A DNA stretch of 64,000 nucleotides. Origin: Ornithinimicrobium avium (GTDB lineage: Bacteria; Actinomycetota; Actinomycetes; Actinomycetales; Dermatophilaceae). The stretch spans positions 2,914,001-2,978,000 of the forward strand of contig NZ_CP031229.1 of NCBI RefSeq assembly GCF_003351765.1. The letters run 5' to 3'. Positions 9,014 through 17,193 of the stretch are shown in pieces. How positions within the stretch are numbered: the stretch's first letter is position 1; the number at the start of each line of letters is the position of its first letter. The notes under the pieces are model-generated. The model saw only the letters and a program-made list of their open reading frames with translations, was not told where the DNA came from and did not search any database. Both the position numbers and the translations under genes were made by a program.

Positions 9014-10582
9014 ATGGAGAGCAAGGTCGACAAGGGCATCTTCTGGCCGTCCATCACACTGGTCGCGGTCCTCACCCTCCTGCTCGTGGTGTTCCGCGAC
9101 ACCGCAGCACCCGTCCTGCAGGACATCCTCACCGCGATCACCTCCCGGCTGGACTGGGCCTGGGAGTTCCTCACCATCGCCCTGTTCGGGGTCCTGCTGT
9201 GGCTGATGGTCGGGCGCTACGGGAAGGTCAGGCTCGGCGGCGTCGACGACCGCCCGGAGTTCTCCCGCTTCAGCTGGGGCGCGATGCTGTTCTGCGCAGG
9301 CATGGGCACCAGCATCATGTTCTGGTCGATCGTGGAGCCGTTGTACTACTACACCGGCCCGCCGTTCGGCATCGAGGCCGGGTCCGACCGGGCAGCGGAG
9401 TTCGCTGTCGCCTACGGCCTGTTCCACTGGGGCATCTCGGCCTGGGCCCTCTACGCGCTGCCCGCCGTCGTCATCGCCTACAGCTTCTTCGTGCGCAACA
9501 GCTCGTCGTTGCGGGTCAGCGCCGCCTGCCGCGGCGTCCTGGGTCGGCACGCCGACGGGCCGATCGGCAAGGTCATCGACATCCTGGTCATCTGGAGCAT
9601 GGTCGGCGGGCTCGGGACGTCCCTGGGGCTGGGGGTTCCCATGGTCGCAGCGGTGACCAGCGACCTGACCGGGATCGAGCAGTCGACGTACCTGAACATC
9701 GGCATCATCGTGATCTGGACGGTCATCTTCTCCGCGAGCGCGTACGCGGGCCTGTATGAGGGCATCCGTCGGCTCAGTGACTGGAACGTCTACCTGGCGC
9801 TGGCGCTCGCCGTCTTCGTGCTGCTCGCCGGCCCGACCCTGTTCATCCTGTCCTACTTCACGAACAGCCTCGGCGTGATGCTCGACAACTTCATGATGAT
9901 GAGCCTGAGCACCGACCCCATCACCCAGGGCGGGTTCCCGCAGGCGTGGACGGTGTTCTACTGGGCCTGGTTCGCGGCCACCGCGCCGTTCATCGGCATC
10001 TTCGTCGCCCGCATCTCCAAGGGCCGCAGCATCCGTGACCTGGTCCTCAACATCCTCGCGTGGGGAACGGCCGGCAGCTGGCTGTACTTCGCCATCTTCG
10101 GCGGCTACGGCATGAACCTGCAGCTGTCCGGTGAGGCTGACCTCGTCGCGACCCTCGGGGACGGCGGCGGGCCCGCGGTCGTCGTCGAGCTGCTGAACTC
10201 TCTTCCGCTGTCCGTCCTGGCCTCGGTCGCCTTCCTCGTCCTCGGGTTCGTGTTCCTGTCGACGTCGCTGGACTCGGCCAGCTACGTGCTGGCCAGCGTG
10301 GCCAGCACCGACGTGCACGGGGCCGAGCCGGCGCGGTGGCACCGGCTGCTGTGGGGCGCCGTGATGTCCGCGCTCGCGGTCTCCCTCATCCTCGTCGGGG
10401 GGCTGGAGGTCGTGCAGACCTCCGCGGTGCTCGTCGCCGTCCCGGTTCTCGTCATGTACCTGCTCCTGACGTTGTCGCTGACGCGGTGGCTCAAGCAGGA
10501 CCGTGCCGTGCACGTGCACGTGGAGGACGACGAACCCGACCCGCCGGGGCAGGTGCACCACGAGGAGGCGGAGTCACCGTGA
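9014..10582 (+). CDS. BCCT-family transporter (betaine/choline/carnitine type)
   Basis: This 522-residue integral membrane protein has about twelve transmembrane segments. Family signatures are GMGTSIMFWSIVEPLYYY in the substrate-binding helix and the tryptophan-rich WTVFYWAWF, followed by ISKGRSIRD. BCCT carriers import quaternary-ammonium solutes such as glycine betaine, choline or carnitine, with Na+ or H+. The glycine run aligned with the sodium-dependent betaine carriers is partly altered here, so ion coupling is uncertain. ATG at 9014 follows AGGGAG at ten bases. The C-terminus is an acidic, histidine-containing tail. The last base pairs overlap the hydrolase gene as GTGA, so the two are translationally coupled. 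Confidence 0.9.
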   Translation: MESKVDKGIFWPSITLVAVLTLLLVVFRDTAAPVLQDILTAITSRLDWAWEFLTIALFGVLLWLMVGRYGKVRLGGVDDRPEFSRFSWGAMLFCAGMGTSIMFWSIVEPLYYYTGPPFGIEAGSDRAAEFAVAYGLFHWGISAWALYALPAVVIAYSFFVRNSSSLRVSAACRGVLGRHADGPIGKVIDILVIWSMVGGLGTSLGLGVPMVAAVTSDLTGIEQSTYLNIGIIVIWTVIFSASAYAGLYEGIRRLSDWNVYLALALAVFVLLAGPTLFILSYFTNSLGVMLDNFMMMSLSTDPITQGGFPQAWTVFYWAWFAATAPFIGIFVARISKGRSIRDLVLNILAWGTAGSWLYFAIFGGYGMNLQLSGEADLVATLGDGGGPAVVVELLNSLPLSVLASVAFLVLGFVFLSTSLDSASYVLASVASTDVHGAEPARWHRLLWGAVMSALAVSLILVGGLEVVQTSAVLVAVPVLVMYLLLTLSLTRWLKQDRAVHVHVEDDEPDPPGQVHHEEAESP

Positions 10583-12630
10583 AGTACGTGGACCCCCTTC
10601 CCCGCCCCCTGCTGGTGGAGGACGTGTGGATCCCGATGCCCGACGGCGTCCGCCTCCACGCCCGCATCTGGCGGCCCGAGGACTCGCTCGACCGCCCCGT
10701 GCCGGCCCTGCTCGAGTACCTGCCCTACCGCCTCGACGACTGGACCGCGCCGCGCGACAGCGAGCGGCACCCGTACTACGCCGGGCACGGCTACGCGTCG
10801 GTGCGTGTCGACATCCGTGGCACCGGCAGCTCCGACGGGCACTTCGTGGACGAGTACTCCCCGCAGGAGCTCGACGACGGGGTGTCCGTCATCCTGTGGC
10901 TCGCCGATCAGGCGTGGTGCTCGGGTCAGGTCGGCATGTTCGGCATCTCCTGGGGCGGCTTCAACGCCCTGCAGCTGGCCGCGCTCGCCCCCGAGCCGCT
11001 GAAGGCGATCGTCACGGTGTGCTCCACGGACGACAGGTACGACAACGACGTGCACTACATGGGCGGGGCGGTCCTCGCCATCGACATGTCGGCCTGGGCA
11101 GGCACCATGCTGGCCTTCAACGCCCGTCCGCCGCGGCCGGAGGTCGTCGGTGAACGCTGGGTCGGGCAGTGGCGTGACCGGTTGGAGGACACGCAGCCGA
11201 TGGCACCCGTGTGGCTCGCCCACCAGGAACGGGACGAGTACTGGCGGCGCGGGAGCGTCTGCGAGGACTACTCCAGCATCCGGGCCGCCGTCCTGGCCGT
11301 CGGCGGGTGGCATGACCCCTACCGCGACACCGTCTTCCGGCTGGCGCAGAACCTGACGGTGCCGGTGCGCGGCATCGTCGGCCCCTGGTCCCACCAGTAC
11401 CCCGACCGCGAGCTCGCACCCGGTCCCTCGATCGGCTTCCTGCAGGAGACCGTGCGGTGGTGGGACCGTTGGCTCAAGGGCGCGCAGAACCGCGTCGAGG
11501 ATGAGCCCCTGCTGCGGGCGTTCGTGATGGATGCGGAGCGCCCGGCGACCTACTACCCCGAGCGGCAGGGCCGCTGGGTCGGTATGGGTGAGTGGCCCCC
11601 CGCGGCCGGCCAGGACACCGAGCTGGCTCTCGCGGGCGCGGCGTGCTCCGGCGTCGTGGGTCAGGACGCCACGGTGATCGTCCGGACGCCGCAGCACACC
11701 GGGGCGGACGCCGGCCGGTTCTTCCCGTTCGGCAACGCCACCGACCTGCCGTCCGACCAACGCGCCGACGACGGCCGCTCGGTCACGCTGACCTTCTCGC
11801 CGCTGCCCGAACGGCTGGAGGTCCTCGGGAACCCGCGGGTGCACCTACGGCTGGCGTGCGACCGCCCGCAGGGCACCATCGTCGTCCGTCTGTGCGACGT
11901 CGCTCCTGACGGCGCCTCCACGCTGATCACCCGTGGTGTGCTGAACCTCAACAAGCGCAACGGGCGGGAGCGCAACGACCAGATGCCGGTGGACGAGATG
12001 GTCGACGTGCAGATCGACCTGGCATCGATCGGTTACGCCGTGCCGGCGGGGCACACGCTCCGCCTCGCCCTGTCCTCCACGTACTGGCCGTGGATCTGGC
12101 CGCACCCGCAGGAGGCCACCCTGCGGGTCGACCTGGGCGCGTCCGCTCTCAGCCTGCCGACGCTCACCGGCCACGTCGAGCAGGTGTCGTTCGAGGACCC
12201 GGAGCAGAGCCGGCCGCTGCCGGTAGGACCGCTGCCAGAGAAGCACGGCGATGTCGACCCGGCCGTCGTCGCGCCTGCGGAACGCCTCCTCACCCATGAC
12301 GTCGCGTCAGGGGAGTGGACGCTGGAGGTGGACCCCGGCTACGGCGGCTCCCGTCGTTACCCGGACGGTCTGGAGTTCCGCGAGCACAGCAGGGAGACGT
12401 ACCGGATCCGGGAGGGCGACCCGCTCAGCGCGACCGCGACGTCGGCGTGGGCGATCACCCTCACCAAGGACGGGTGGCGGGCGCACGTGGACACGCGTCA
12501 GGAGATCACTGCTGACGCCGACGACTTCGTCGTCCGGGCATCGGTCACCGCGCACGCGACCACCGATGGCAAGGAGCAGCTGGTCGCGGAGCGGACGTGG
12601 GAGGAGCGCGTTCCCAGGACGTCGGCCTGA
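10579..12630 (+). CDS. CocE/NonD-type alpha/beta hydrolase
   Basis: This 683-residue protein belongs to the family of cocaine esterase and X-Pro dipeptidyl peptidase. The N-terminal alpha/beta hydrolase domain has its nucleophile in GISWGGF (Ser124). The predicted aspartate lies in GGWHDPYR (Asp246) and the histidine in GPWSHQYP (His272). A C-terminal jelly-roll domain follows from about residue 330. It should cleave an ester or amide bond. GTG at 10579 has a GAGGAGG upstream and overlaps the transporter's stop by four bases. That coupling suggests that it acts on the imported solute, for example a choline or betaine ester; this is inference. No signal peptide is visible, so the enzyme is probably cytoplasmic. 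It is longer than most CocE proteins by roughly 100 C-terminal residues. Confidence 0.85.
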   Translation: MKYVDPLPRPLLVEDVWIPMPDGVRLHARIWRPEDSLDRPVPALLEYLPYRLDDWTAPRDSERHPYYAGHGYASVRVDIRGTGSSDGHFVDEYSPQELDDGVSVILWLADQAWCSGQVGMFGISWGGFNALQLAALAPEPLKAIVTVCSTDDRYDNDVHYMGGAVLAIDMSAWAGTMLAFNARPPRPEVVGERWVGQWRDRLEDTQPMAPVWLAHQERDEYWRRGSVCEDYSSIRAAVLAVGGWHDPYRDTVFRLAQNLTVPVRGIVGPWSHQYPDRELAPGPSIGFLQETVRWWDRWLKGAQNRVEDEPLLRAFVMDAERPATYYPERQGRWVGMGEWPPAAGQDTELALAGAACSGVVGQDATVIVRTPQHTGADAGRFFPFGNATDLPSDQRADDGRSVTLTFSPLPERLEVLGNPRVHLRLACDRPQGTIVVRLCDVAPDGASTLITRGVLNLNKRNGRERNDQMPVDEMVDVQIDLASIGYAVPAGHTLRLALSSTYWPWIWPHPQEATLRVDLGASALSLPTLTGHVEQVSFEDPEQSRPLPVGPLPEKHGDVDPAVVAPAERLLTHDVASGEWTLEVDPGYGGSRRYPDGLEFREHSRETYRIREGDPLSATATSAWAITLTKDGWRAHVDTRQEITADADDFVVRASVTAHATTDGKEQLVAERTWEERVPRTSA

Positions 12631-12744
12631 GAAGGTCCGACCGCGGGTCGCGGCCTACGCTGTCGTCAGCAGCTGCACGCCGTGCACCACCGCGCCGGGC
12701 GCTGCCCAGACCGACGCTGACCCAACTCACAAGGACTGATCGGC

Positions 12745-13755
12745 ATCACCTCCACGCCCACGCATACCCGCGAGATCCACCTCGTCTCCCGTCCTAGCGG
12801 TCCGCCGTTGCCCGACAACTTCTCGCTGGTCGAGACCGCCGTGCCCGACCTGAACGATGGCGAGGTGCTGGTCGCCAACCACTACATGTCGGTGGATCCG
12901 TACATGCGGGGGCGGATGAGCGACGTGAAGTCCTACGTCCCGCCCTTCCCGCTCGACGCCCCGCTGGAGGGTGCCGCCACCGGGGAGGTGCTCGCCTCGT
13001 CCAGTGCCGACGTCCCGGTGGGCGCCACGGTGCTGCACAACAGGGGTTGGCGCGAGCACGCGGTGGTGCCGGGTTCCAGCGTCAAGACCATCGACCCCAC
13101 GCTGGCGCCCGAGTCCGCCTTCCTCGGTGCCCTGGGGATGACCGGTCTGACGGCCTACGCCGGGCTGATGTATGCCGCCCGGTTCGCCGAGGGGGACGCG
13201 GTCTTCGTGTCCGGAGCCGCCGGGGCGGTCGGGTCCCTCGTGGGGCAGATCGCCAAGATGAGCGGCGCCTCCAGGGTGGTCGGCAGCGCCGGCTCGTCGG
13301 AGAAGGTGGCCCGCCTGGAGGAGCTCGGTTTTGACGCGGCCTTCAACTACCGCGACGGCCCCGTGGTCGACTCCCTCCGTCGGGCCGCCCCCGACGGCAT
13401 CGACGTCTACTTCGACAACGTCGGCGGGGAGCACCTCGAGGCGGCCATCTCCGTGCTCAACGCGCACGGGCGGGTGGCGGTCTGCGGTGCCATCTCGCAG
13501 TACAACGCCACGGAGCCGACCCCCGCCCCGCGCAACCTTTCCCTGGTCATCGGCAAGCAGCTGACCCTGCAGGGATTCCTCGTCGGGACGTATGCCGACA
13601 AGGCGGAGGAGTTCGCGCAGAAGATGGCGGGCTGGCTCGCCGACGGCTCGGTCACGTGGGACGAGACGGTCCGCGACGGGCTGGAGAACGCGCCGGCCGC
13701 GTTCATCGACCTGCTGCAGGGCGGCAACACGGGCAAGATGCTGGTCCGGCTGTGA
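12745..13755 (+). CDS. NADP-dependent oxidoreductase (PTGR/curA-like, medium-chain)
   Basis: This zinc-free medium-chain reductase resembles prostaglandin/leukotriene reductases and NADPH-dependent curcumin reductase. It has VDPYMRGRM near the N-terminus, the nucleotide-binding motif SGAAGAVGSLVGQIAK and YFDNVGGEHLEAA. It reduces C=C bonds of enones using NADPH. The start is a problem. The first conventional start in the conserved part is TTG at 12808, but codons 12745-12807 encode a family-like N-terminus ending in TREIHLVSRPSGPP. An AAGGA lies nine bases before an ATC at 12745, exactly where ATG would be expected. Either ATC (or CTG 12736) is used, or the base is an error. I list the longer form of 336 residues; the conservative form is 12808-13755. 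Confidence 0.8.
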   Translation: MTSTPTHTREIHLVSRPSGPPLPDNFSLVETAVPDLNDGEVLVANHYMSVDPYMRGRMSDVKSYVPPFPLDAPLEGAATGEVLASSSADVPVGATVLHNRGWREHAVVPGSSVKTIDPTLAPESAFLGALGMTGLTAYAGLMYAARFAEGDAVFVSGAAGAVGSLVGQIAKMSGASRVVGSAGSSEKVARLEELGFDAAFNYRDGPVVDSLRRAAPDGIDVYFDNVGGEHLEAAISVLNAHGRVAVCGAISQYNATEPTPAPRNLSLVIGKQLTLQGFLVGTYADKAEEFAQKMAGWLADGSVTWDETVRDGLENAPAAFIDLLQGGNTGKMLVRL

Positions 13756-13767
13756 CCCAGCGGTGAG

Positions 13768-14442
13768 CTAGGCAGCCGCACCGCGGTCGGCAGCGTCCTT
13801 GTCCGCACGCAGGAAGTACGCTCCGACCGCGCCGGCGAGCGTGCCGAACACCGCGACCGACATGGCTGCCAGGAACAGTTCGGCCACGTTCGCGAAGGCG
13901 TCGTCAGGCTCCAACGGCTCGCCCGTGATCGCCCCCATCGCGGTCGCGTGCAGCGCCTCGCCGAAGGTCGCGTAGCCGCTGAAGGCGAAGAGGAGCTGGC
14001 CCAGCGACAGCACCGTGATCAACCACAGCGACGCAAGCCAGCCCAGCCGCCCGCGCAGCGCGGAGGCGGCCGAGCGCGTCCCCCGGACCGCTCCCGAGAG
14101 CACCCGCCCGGTGCGCAGGAACCTGGCCGCCCGGATCAGCCGGAAGACCCGCAGAAATGGCAGGGCGATGAACAGGACCTGCCACCAGTTGCGCCGCAGG
14201 AAGCGACCCGTCTGCGGTGCCACGACCGCGCGCGCCACGAATTCCGCGGCGAACACCGCCCAGAGCGCCCATCCCAGCACCGTGAGCACGGACGAGAGGG
14301 TCGAGCCAGGACGGGTGAGCTGCTCACCGAGGATCAGGAGCACGAAGATGATGCCCAGGGCGCTCATCAGCGGCGTGAGACGGTCGAGCAGCTCCTGGGC
14401 GAGGCGGTCGCGCTCCTCGTGCGGACGGGAGAGGACTGTCAT
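13768..14442 (-). CDS. Voltage-gated ion-channel-like membrane protein, atypical pore
   Basis: This 224-residue protein has the layout of a voltage-gated channel subunit. Four or five transmembrane helices are followed by a pore-loop region and a last helix. A positively charged S4-like helix reads FLRVFRLIRAARFLR. The region where a potassium channel has TVGYG instead reads GYATFGEALHATAMGA, so the canonical K+ filter is missing. Ion selectivity is therefore unknown, and it may not be a K+ channel. ATG at 14442 has no clear Shine-Dalgarno sequence; TAGATC six bases upstream nearly matches the leaderless promoter pattern seen at other genes here. It converges with the oxidoreductase gene, 12 bases away. 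Confidence 0.75.
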   Translation of the reverse strand: MTVLSRPHEERDRLAQELLDRLTPLMSALGIIFVLLILGEQLTRPGSTLSSVLTVLGWALWAVFAAEFVARAVVAPQTGRFLRRNWWQVLFIALPFLRVFRLIRAARFLRTGRVLSGAVRGTRSAASALRGRLGWLASLWLITVLSLGQLLFAFSGYATFGEALHATAMGAITGEPLEPDDAFANVAELFLAAMSVAVFGTLAGAVGAYFLRADKDAADRGAAA

Positions 14443-14530
14443 GCGACCGATCTACCCGAACGCTCGGGCCCGCGCAGCACCGGTGGTGTCGAGACACGAC
14501 ACCTGGGCCCCAGGAGGGACCCGCACGAGC

Positions 14531-14536
14531 TACCGT
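14531..14536 (+). promoter_or_regulatory. -10 hexamer (TACCGT), leaderless
   Basis: TACCGT ends six bases before the ATG of the 22-codon small gene at 14543. There is no ribosome-binding site in between. Confidence 0.45.
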
Positions 14537-14542
14537 GGGCCG

Positions 14543-14611
14543 ATGGACAACAGGCCCACCGACGACGGTCCCGACCGCGACGAGGGTGGGCCAGAGGCAC
14601 CGGTGGGATGA
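14543..14611 (+). CDS. Predicted 22-residue acidic leader peptide
   Basis: This very short frame encodes MDNRPTDDGPDRDEGGPEAP and two more residues. It starts six bases after a TANNNT hexamer, the same leaderless arrangement seen at larger genes in the window. Its stop overlaps the phosphodiesterase start as ATGA. It could be a real small protein or simply a translated leader that delivers ribosomes to the next gene. No homologue is known to me. Confidence 0.4.
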   Translation: MDNRPTDDGPDRDEGGPEAPVG

Positions 14612-15126
14612 GCGGCCTGCGTCTGCTCCTGCTCGCCGACACCCACGTCCCTGCCCGCGCCCGGGCCCTGCCCCGCCAGGTGTGGGACGAGGTCGGTCGC
14701 GCTGACGTCGTCATCCACGCCGGCGACTGGGTGACGCCTCCGCTGCTCGAGGAGCTCGAGGGTCGAGCGCGCCGACTGGTCGCCGTGCACGGCAACAACG
14801 ACGGCCCCGAGCTGCGCAGCCGCCTCCCGGAGGTGGCTCGGGCCGAGCTGGGCGGTATGGCGTGGGGCGTGGTCCACGAGACGGGCGCCCGGACGCGGCG
14901 TGGCGAGAGGATGCGCGCCGCATACCCCGACCTGGACGTGCTCGTCTTCGGGCACAGTCACATCCCCTGGGACACCGAGCACGACGGGCTGCGCCTGCTC
15001 AACCCCGGGTCCCCCACCGACCGACGCCGTGAGCCGCACTGCACCTACATGACGGCGACCGTCGAGGACCGCACGATCACCGCGGTCGATCTGCACCGGT
15101 TGCCGAGGGCCGGCGCCCTCCCCTGA
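14608..15126 (+). CDS. YfcE/MJ0936-type metallophosphoesterase
   Basis: This 172-residue protein is a small calcineurin-like phosphodiesterase. Metal ligands are visible in order: LADTH at residue 9, HAGDWV, HGNND, and VFGHSHIPW with its GHSH motif. Enzymes of this group cleave phosphodiesters with two bound metals, often Mn2+ or Ni2+; the natural substrate is usually unknown. ATG at 14608 is preceded by GGTGG and overlaps the stop of the 22-codon leader by four bases. Length is normal for the family. It is transcribed alone or with the leader. Confidence 0.85.
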   Translation: MSGLRLLLLADTHVPARARALPRQVWDEVGRADVVIHAGDWVTPPLLEELEGRARRLVAVHGNNDGPELRSRLPEVARAELGGMAWGVVHETGARTRRGERMRAAYPDLDVLVFGHSHIPWDTEHDGLRLLNPGSPTDRRREPHCTYMTATVEDRTITAVDLHRLPRAGALP

Positions 15127-15146
15127 GCGGGCGACGCGGTTCGGCG

Positions 15147-16145
15147 TCAGGGCCGCAGCACGAGCCGTCCCCGGACCCTGCCGGCCTCGACCCGGCGGTG
15201 CGCCTCGGCGGTCGCCGACAGCGGCAGCTCCTCAGTGACCCGCGCGCGCAGGGTGCCGTCCGAGAGCCGCCCGCCGACCGCCCGCGCCGCCGCCGCGAGG
15301 TCCGGGACCGTCGCGTTGCTGATCACGAAGCCGAGCAGGTCGACGTCCTTCGTGTAGGCCGCACCCACCGGCAGCGGCACGCTCGCCTCCGGCCCGGCCG
15401 CGGTGAGCAGGATGCGCGCGCCGCGGCGCGCGAGGGCGACCGCCGCCTCGAGGTCGTGGTGCCCCGACGTGTCCCAGTGCACGTCGATCCCCTCCGGCGC
15501 GGCGGCGCGGAGCTGAGCGGTCACGTCGGCGGCGCGGTAGTCCACGACGACCTCGGCACCCGCGTCCCCGACCCGCTCCAGGTCTGCGGCCGAGGCGGTC
15601 GCGAGCACGCGGAGTCCCGCGGCGACGGCCAGGCGAACCACGCACTCCCCGACGTTGCCGCCGCCCCCGCCGACGAGGATCGTCTCCCCGGCCTGGGCGC
15701 GGGCGTGCCGGTGCAGACCGAGCCAGGCCGTGGCCGCAGGGTGGGCCAGGGCCACCATCTGGACGGGGTCGACCCCCCGGGGGAGGTGGTAGAGGCGCTC
15801 GGGCGGCACCACGGCATACTCGGCGAACGAGCCCTGCCGACCGCCGTGCCCGAGGCTGTTGGACCAGACCCGGTCACCCACCCCGAACCGGGCCACGCCC
15901 GCGCCGACCGCAGCCACGGTCCCGACCAGGTCGCGTCCGACGACGAACGGCAGCGGGACGGGCGTCGGGAAGGCACCCCACCGCACGAGGGTGTCCACCG
16001 GGTCGACCGCGACCACCTCCACCCGCACCAGCACCTCGGTCGGGCCGACGACCGGCACGGGCAGCGGGCCGACGCGGATCAGCTCGGCGGGTCCCAGCTC
16101 CTCGACGTACGCCGCGACCATCTGCTCCGACCTCCGCGTCCCCAC
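15147..16145 (-). CDS. Zinc-free quinone oxidoreductase-like dehydrogenase (MDR family)
   Basis: This 332-residue protein is a medium-chain dehydrogenase/reductase of the quinone oxidoreductase type. Features are VVGRDLVGTVAAVGAGV, the nucleotide-binding stretch ILVGGGGGNVGECVVRLA and YRAADVTAQL. It probably uses NADPH to reduce quinones or enones. The glycine run GGGGGN is longer than the usual GAAGGVG but keeps the loop. GTG at 16145 has GAGGAG seven bases upstream; ATG at 16121 with GGAGG nine bases upstream is almost as good. It lies in the same orientation as the next reductase gene, about 70 bases apart. Confidence 0.8.
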   Translation of the reverse strand: MGTRRSEQMVAAYVEELGPAELIRVGPLPVPVVGPTEVLVRVEVVAVDPVDTLVRWGAFPTPVPLPFVVGRDLVGTVAAVGAGVARFGVGDRVWSNSLGHGGRQGSFAEYAVVPPERLYHLPRGVDPVQMVALAHPAATAWLGLHRHARAQAGETILVGGGGGNVGECVVRLAVAAGLRVLATASAADLERVGDAGAEVVVDYRAADVTAQLRAAAPEGIDVHWDTSGHHDLEAAVALARRGARILLTAAGPEASVPLPVGAAYTKDVDLLGFVISNATVPDLAAAARAVGGRLSDGTLRARVTEELPLSATAEAHRRVEAGRVRGRLVLRP

Positions 16146-16217
16146 GGTGCGTCTCCTCTGCTGGTCGGCCCGGTGTCCCCGAGACTAGCCTCGGGGACAC
16201 CGGGCAGGAGGGTCGGA

Positions 16218-17123
16218 TCAGGGGACGATGACGGTCTTGCCCCGGCTGTGCCCCTCGGCCACCGCGGCGAGCGCCTCGCCGGCCCGGTCGAGCGGGAACA
16301 CGGCGGCCACCTCAGGGGTGAGGACCCCGTGGCCGACCACGCCGACGATCTTCTCCAGCGCCTCCGGGTCGTTGGCCCGGCCGGAGCCGCCGAGCTCGGT
16401 GGCGGTCTGCTCGTCGGCGGCGGAGACGATGCGGTCCGGGGAGGTGACCAGCGGCGCGAGGTCGCGCAGCGGCTGCCCGCCCACGAGGTCGACGAGAAGG
16501 TCGACACCGTCCGGCGCCAGCTCGCGGACCGCGCCGGCGGCGCCGTCGCCGGAGGCCACCCAGGTGGCGCCGGTGGACTCCACGATCTCGCGCTTGGCCT
16601 CCGAGGCCACCCCGATCACCCGGAACCTGTGCACCCGCCCGATCTCGCAGGCCATGTGCCCCACCCCGCCGCCGGCGCCGAGCACGAGCATCGTCTGCCC
16701 CTCCTCGAGCTCCACCTGGTGAGTGAGGTCGTAGGCCGCGGTGCCCGCCACGGGGACCGTCGCGGCCACCTCGAAGGAGACGTCCTCGGGCTTGGCGACC
16801 GCGTCCTTGGCCCGCAGCAGGGCGTGATCGGCGAAGCCGCCCTCGCCGGGGGCGACCGGACCGAGGACGGCCTCGCCCACGGCATACCCCTCGACGTCCG
16901 GACCGACCGCGGCCACGACGCCGGAGACCTCGAAGCCCAGCGTGCGGGGCATCGTGTGCGAGCGGCCGAACTGGCCCTCGCGCAGCTTGAGGTCCGCCGG
17001 GTTGACGCCGGCCGCGCGGACCTTGACCAGGATCTGTCCCGGTCCCGGCTCCGGCACCGGCCGCTCGCGCAGCTCCTCGGTCTCGGGGCCGCCGTACTGG
17101 GTGAACACATAGACACGTGACAT
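16218..17123 (-). CDS. NADP-dependent quinone/enone oxidoreductase (MDR family)
   Basis: This 301-residue protein is another zinc-free medium-chain reductase. The N-terminal GroES-like half contains AAGVNPADLKLREGQ and LGFEVSGVVAAVG; the Rossmann half contains LVLGAGGGVGHMA. It likely reduces quinones or activated double bonds with NADPH. It precedes the P-type ATPase gene's 3' end by 70 bases in the same direction, so it may be read from that transcript. It is only distantly similar to the neighbouring reductase, so this is not a recent duplication. Confidence 0.85.
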   Translation of the reverse strand: MSRVYVFTQYGGPETEELRERPVPEPGPGQILVKVRAAGVNPADLKLREGQFGRSHTMPRTLGFEVSGVVAAVGPDVEGYAVGEAVLGPVAPGEGGFADHALLRAKDAVAKPEDVSFEVAATVPVAGTAAYDLTHQVELEEGQTMLVLGAGGGVGHMACEIGRVHRFRVIGVASEAKREIVESTGATWVASGDGAAGAVRELAPDGVDLLVDLVGGQPLRDLAPLVTSPDRIVSAADEQTATELGGSGRANDPEALEKIVGVVGHGVLTPEVAAVFPLDRAGEALAAVAEGHSRGKTVIVP

Positions 17124-17193
17124 GGGTCAATCCTCTCCGATGCGGGTATGACGTGCCCGACCGGCCGCGCTGGGGCGGCCGGTCGGTCGGTGG

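Noticed and set aside
10336..10578. Long N-terminal extension of the CocE-type hydrolase
   Set aside because: It lies wholly within the BCCT gene in another frame and is rich in Arg/Ala/Gly; GTG 10579 with a good ribosome-binding site is better.
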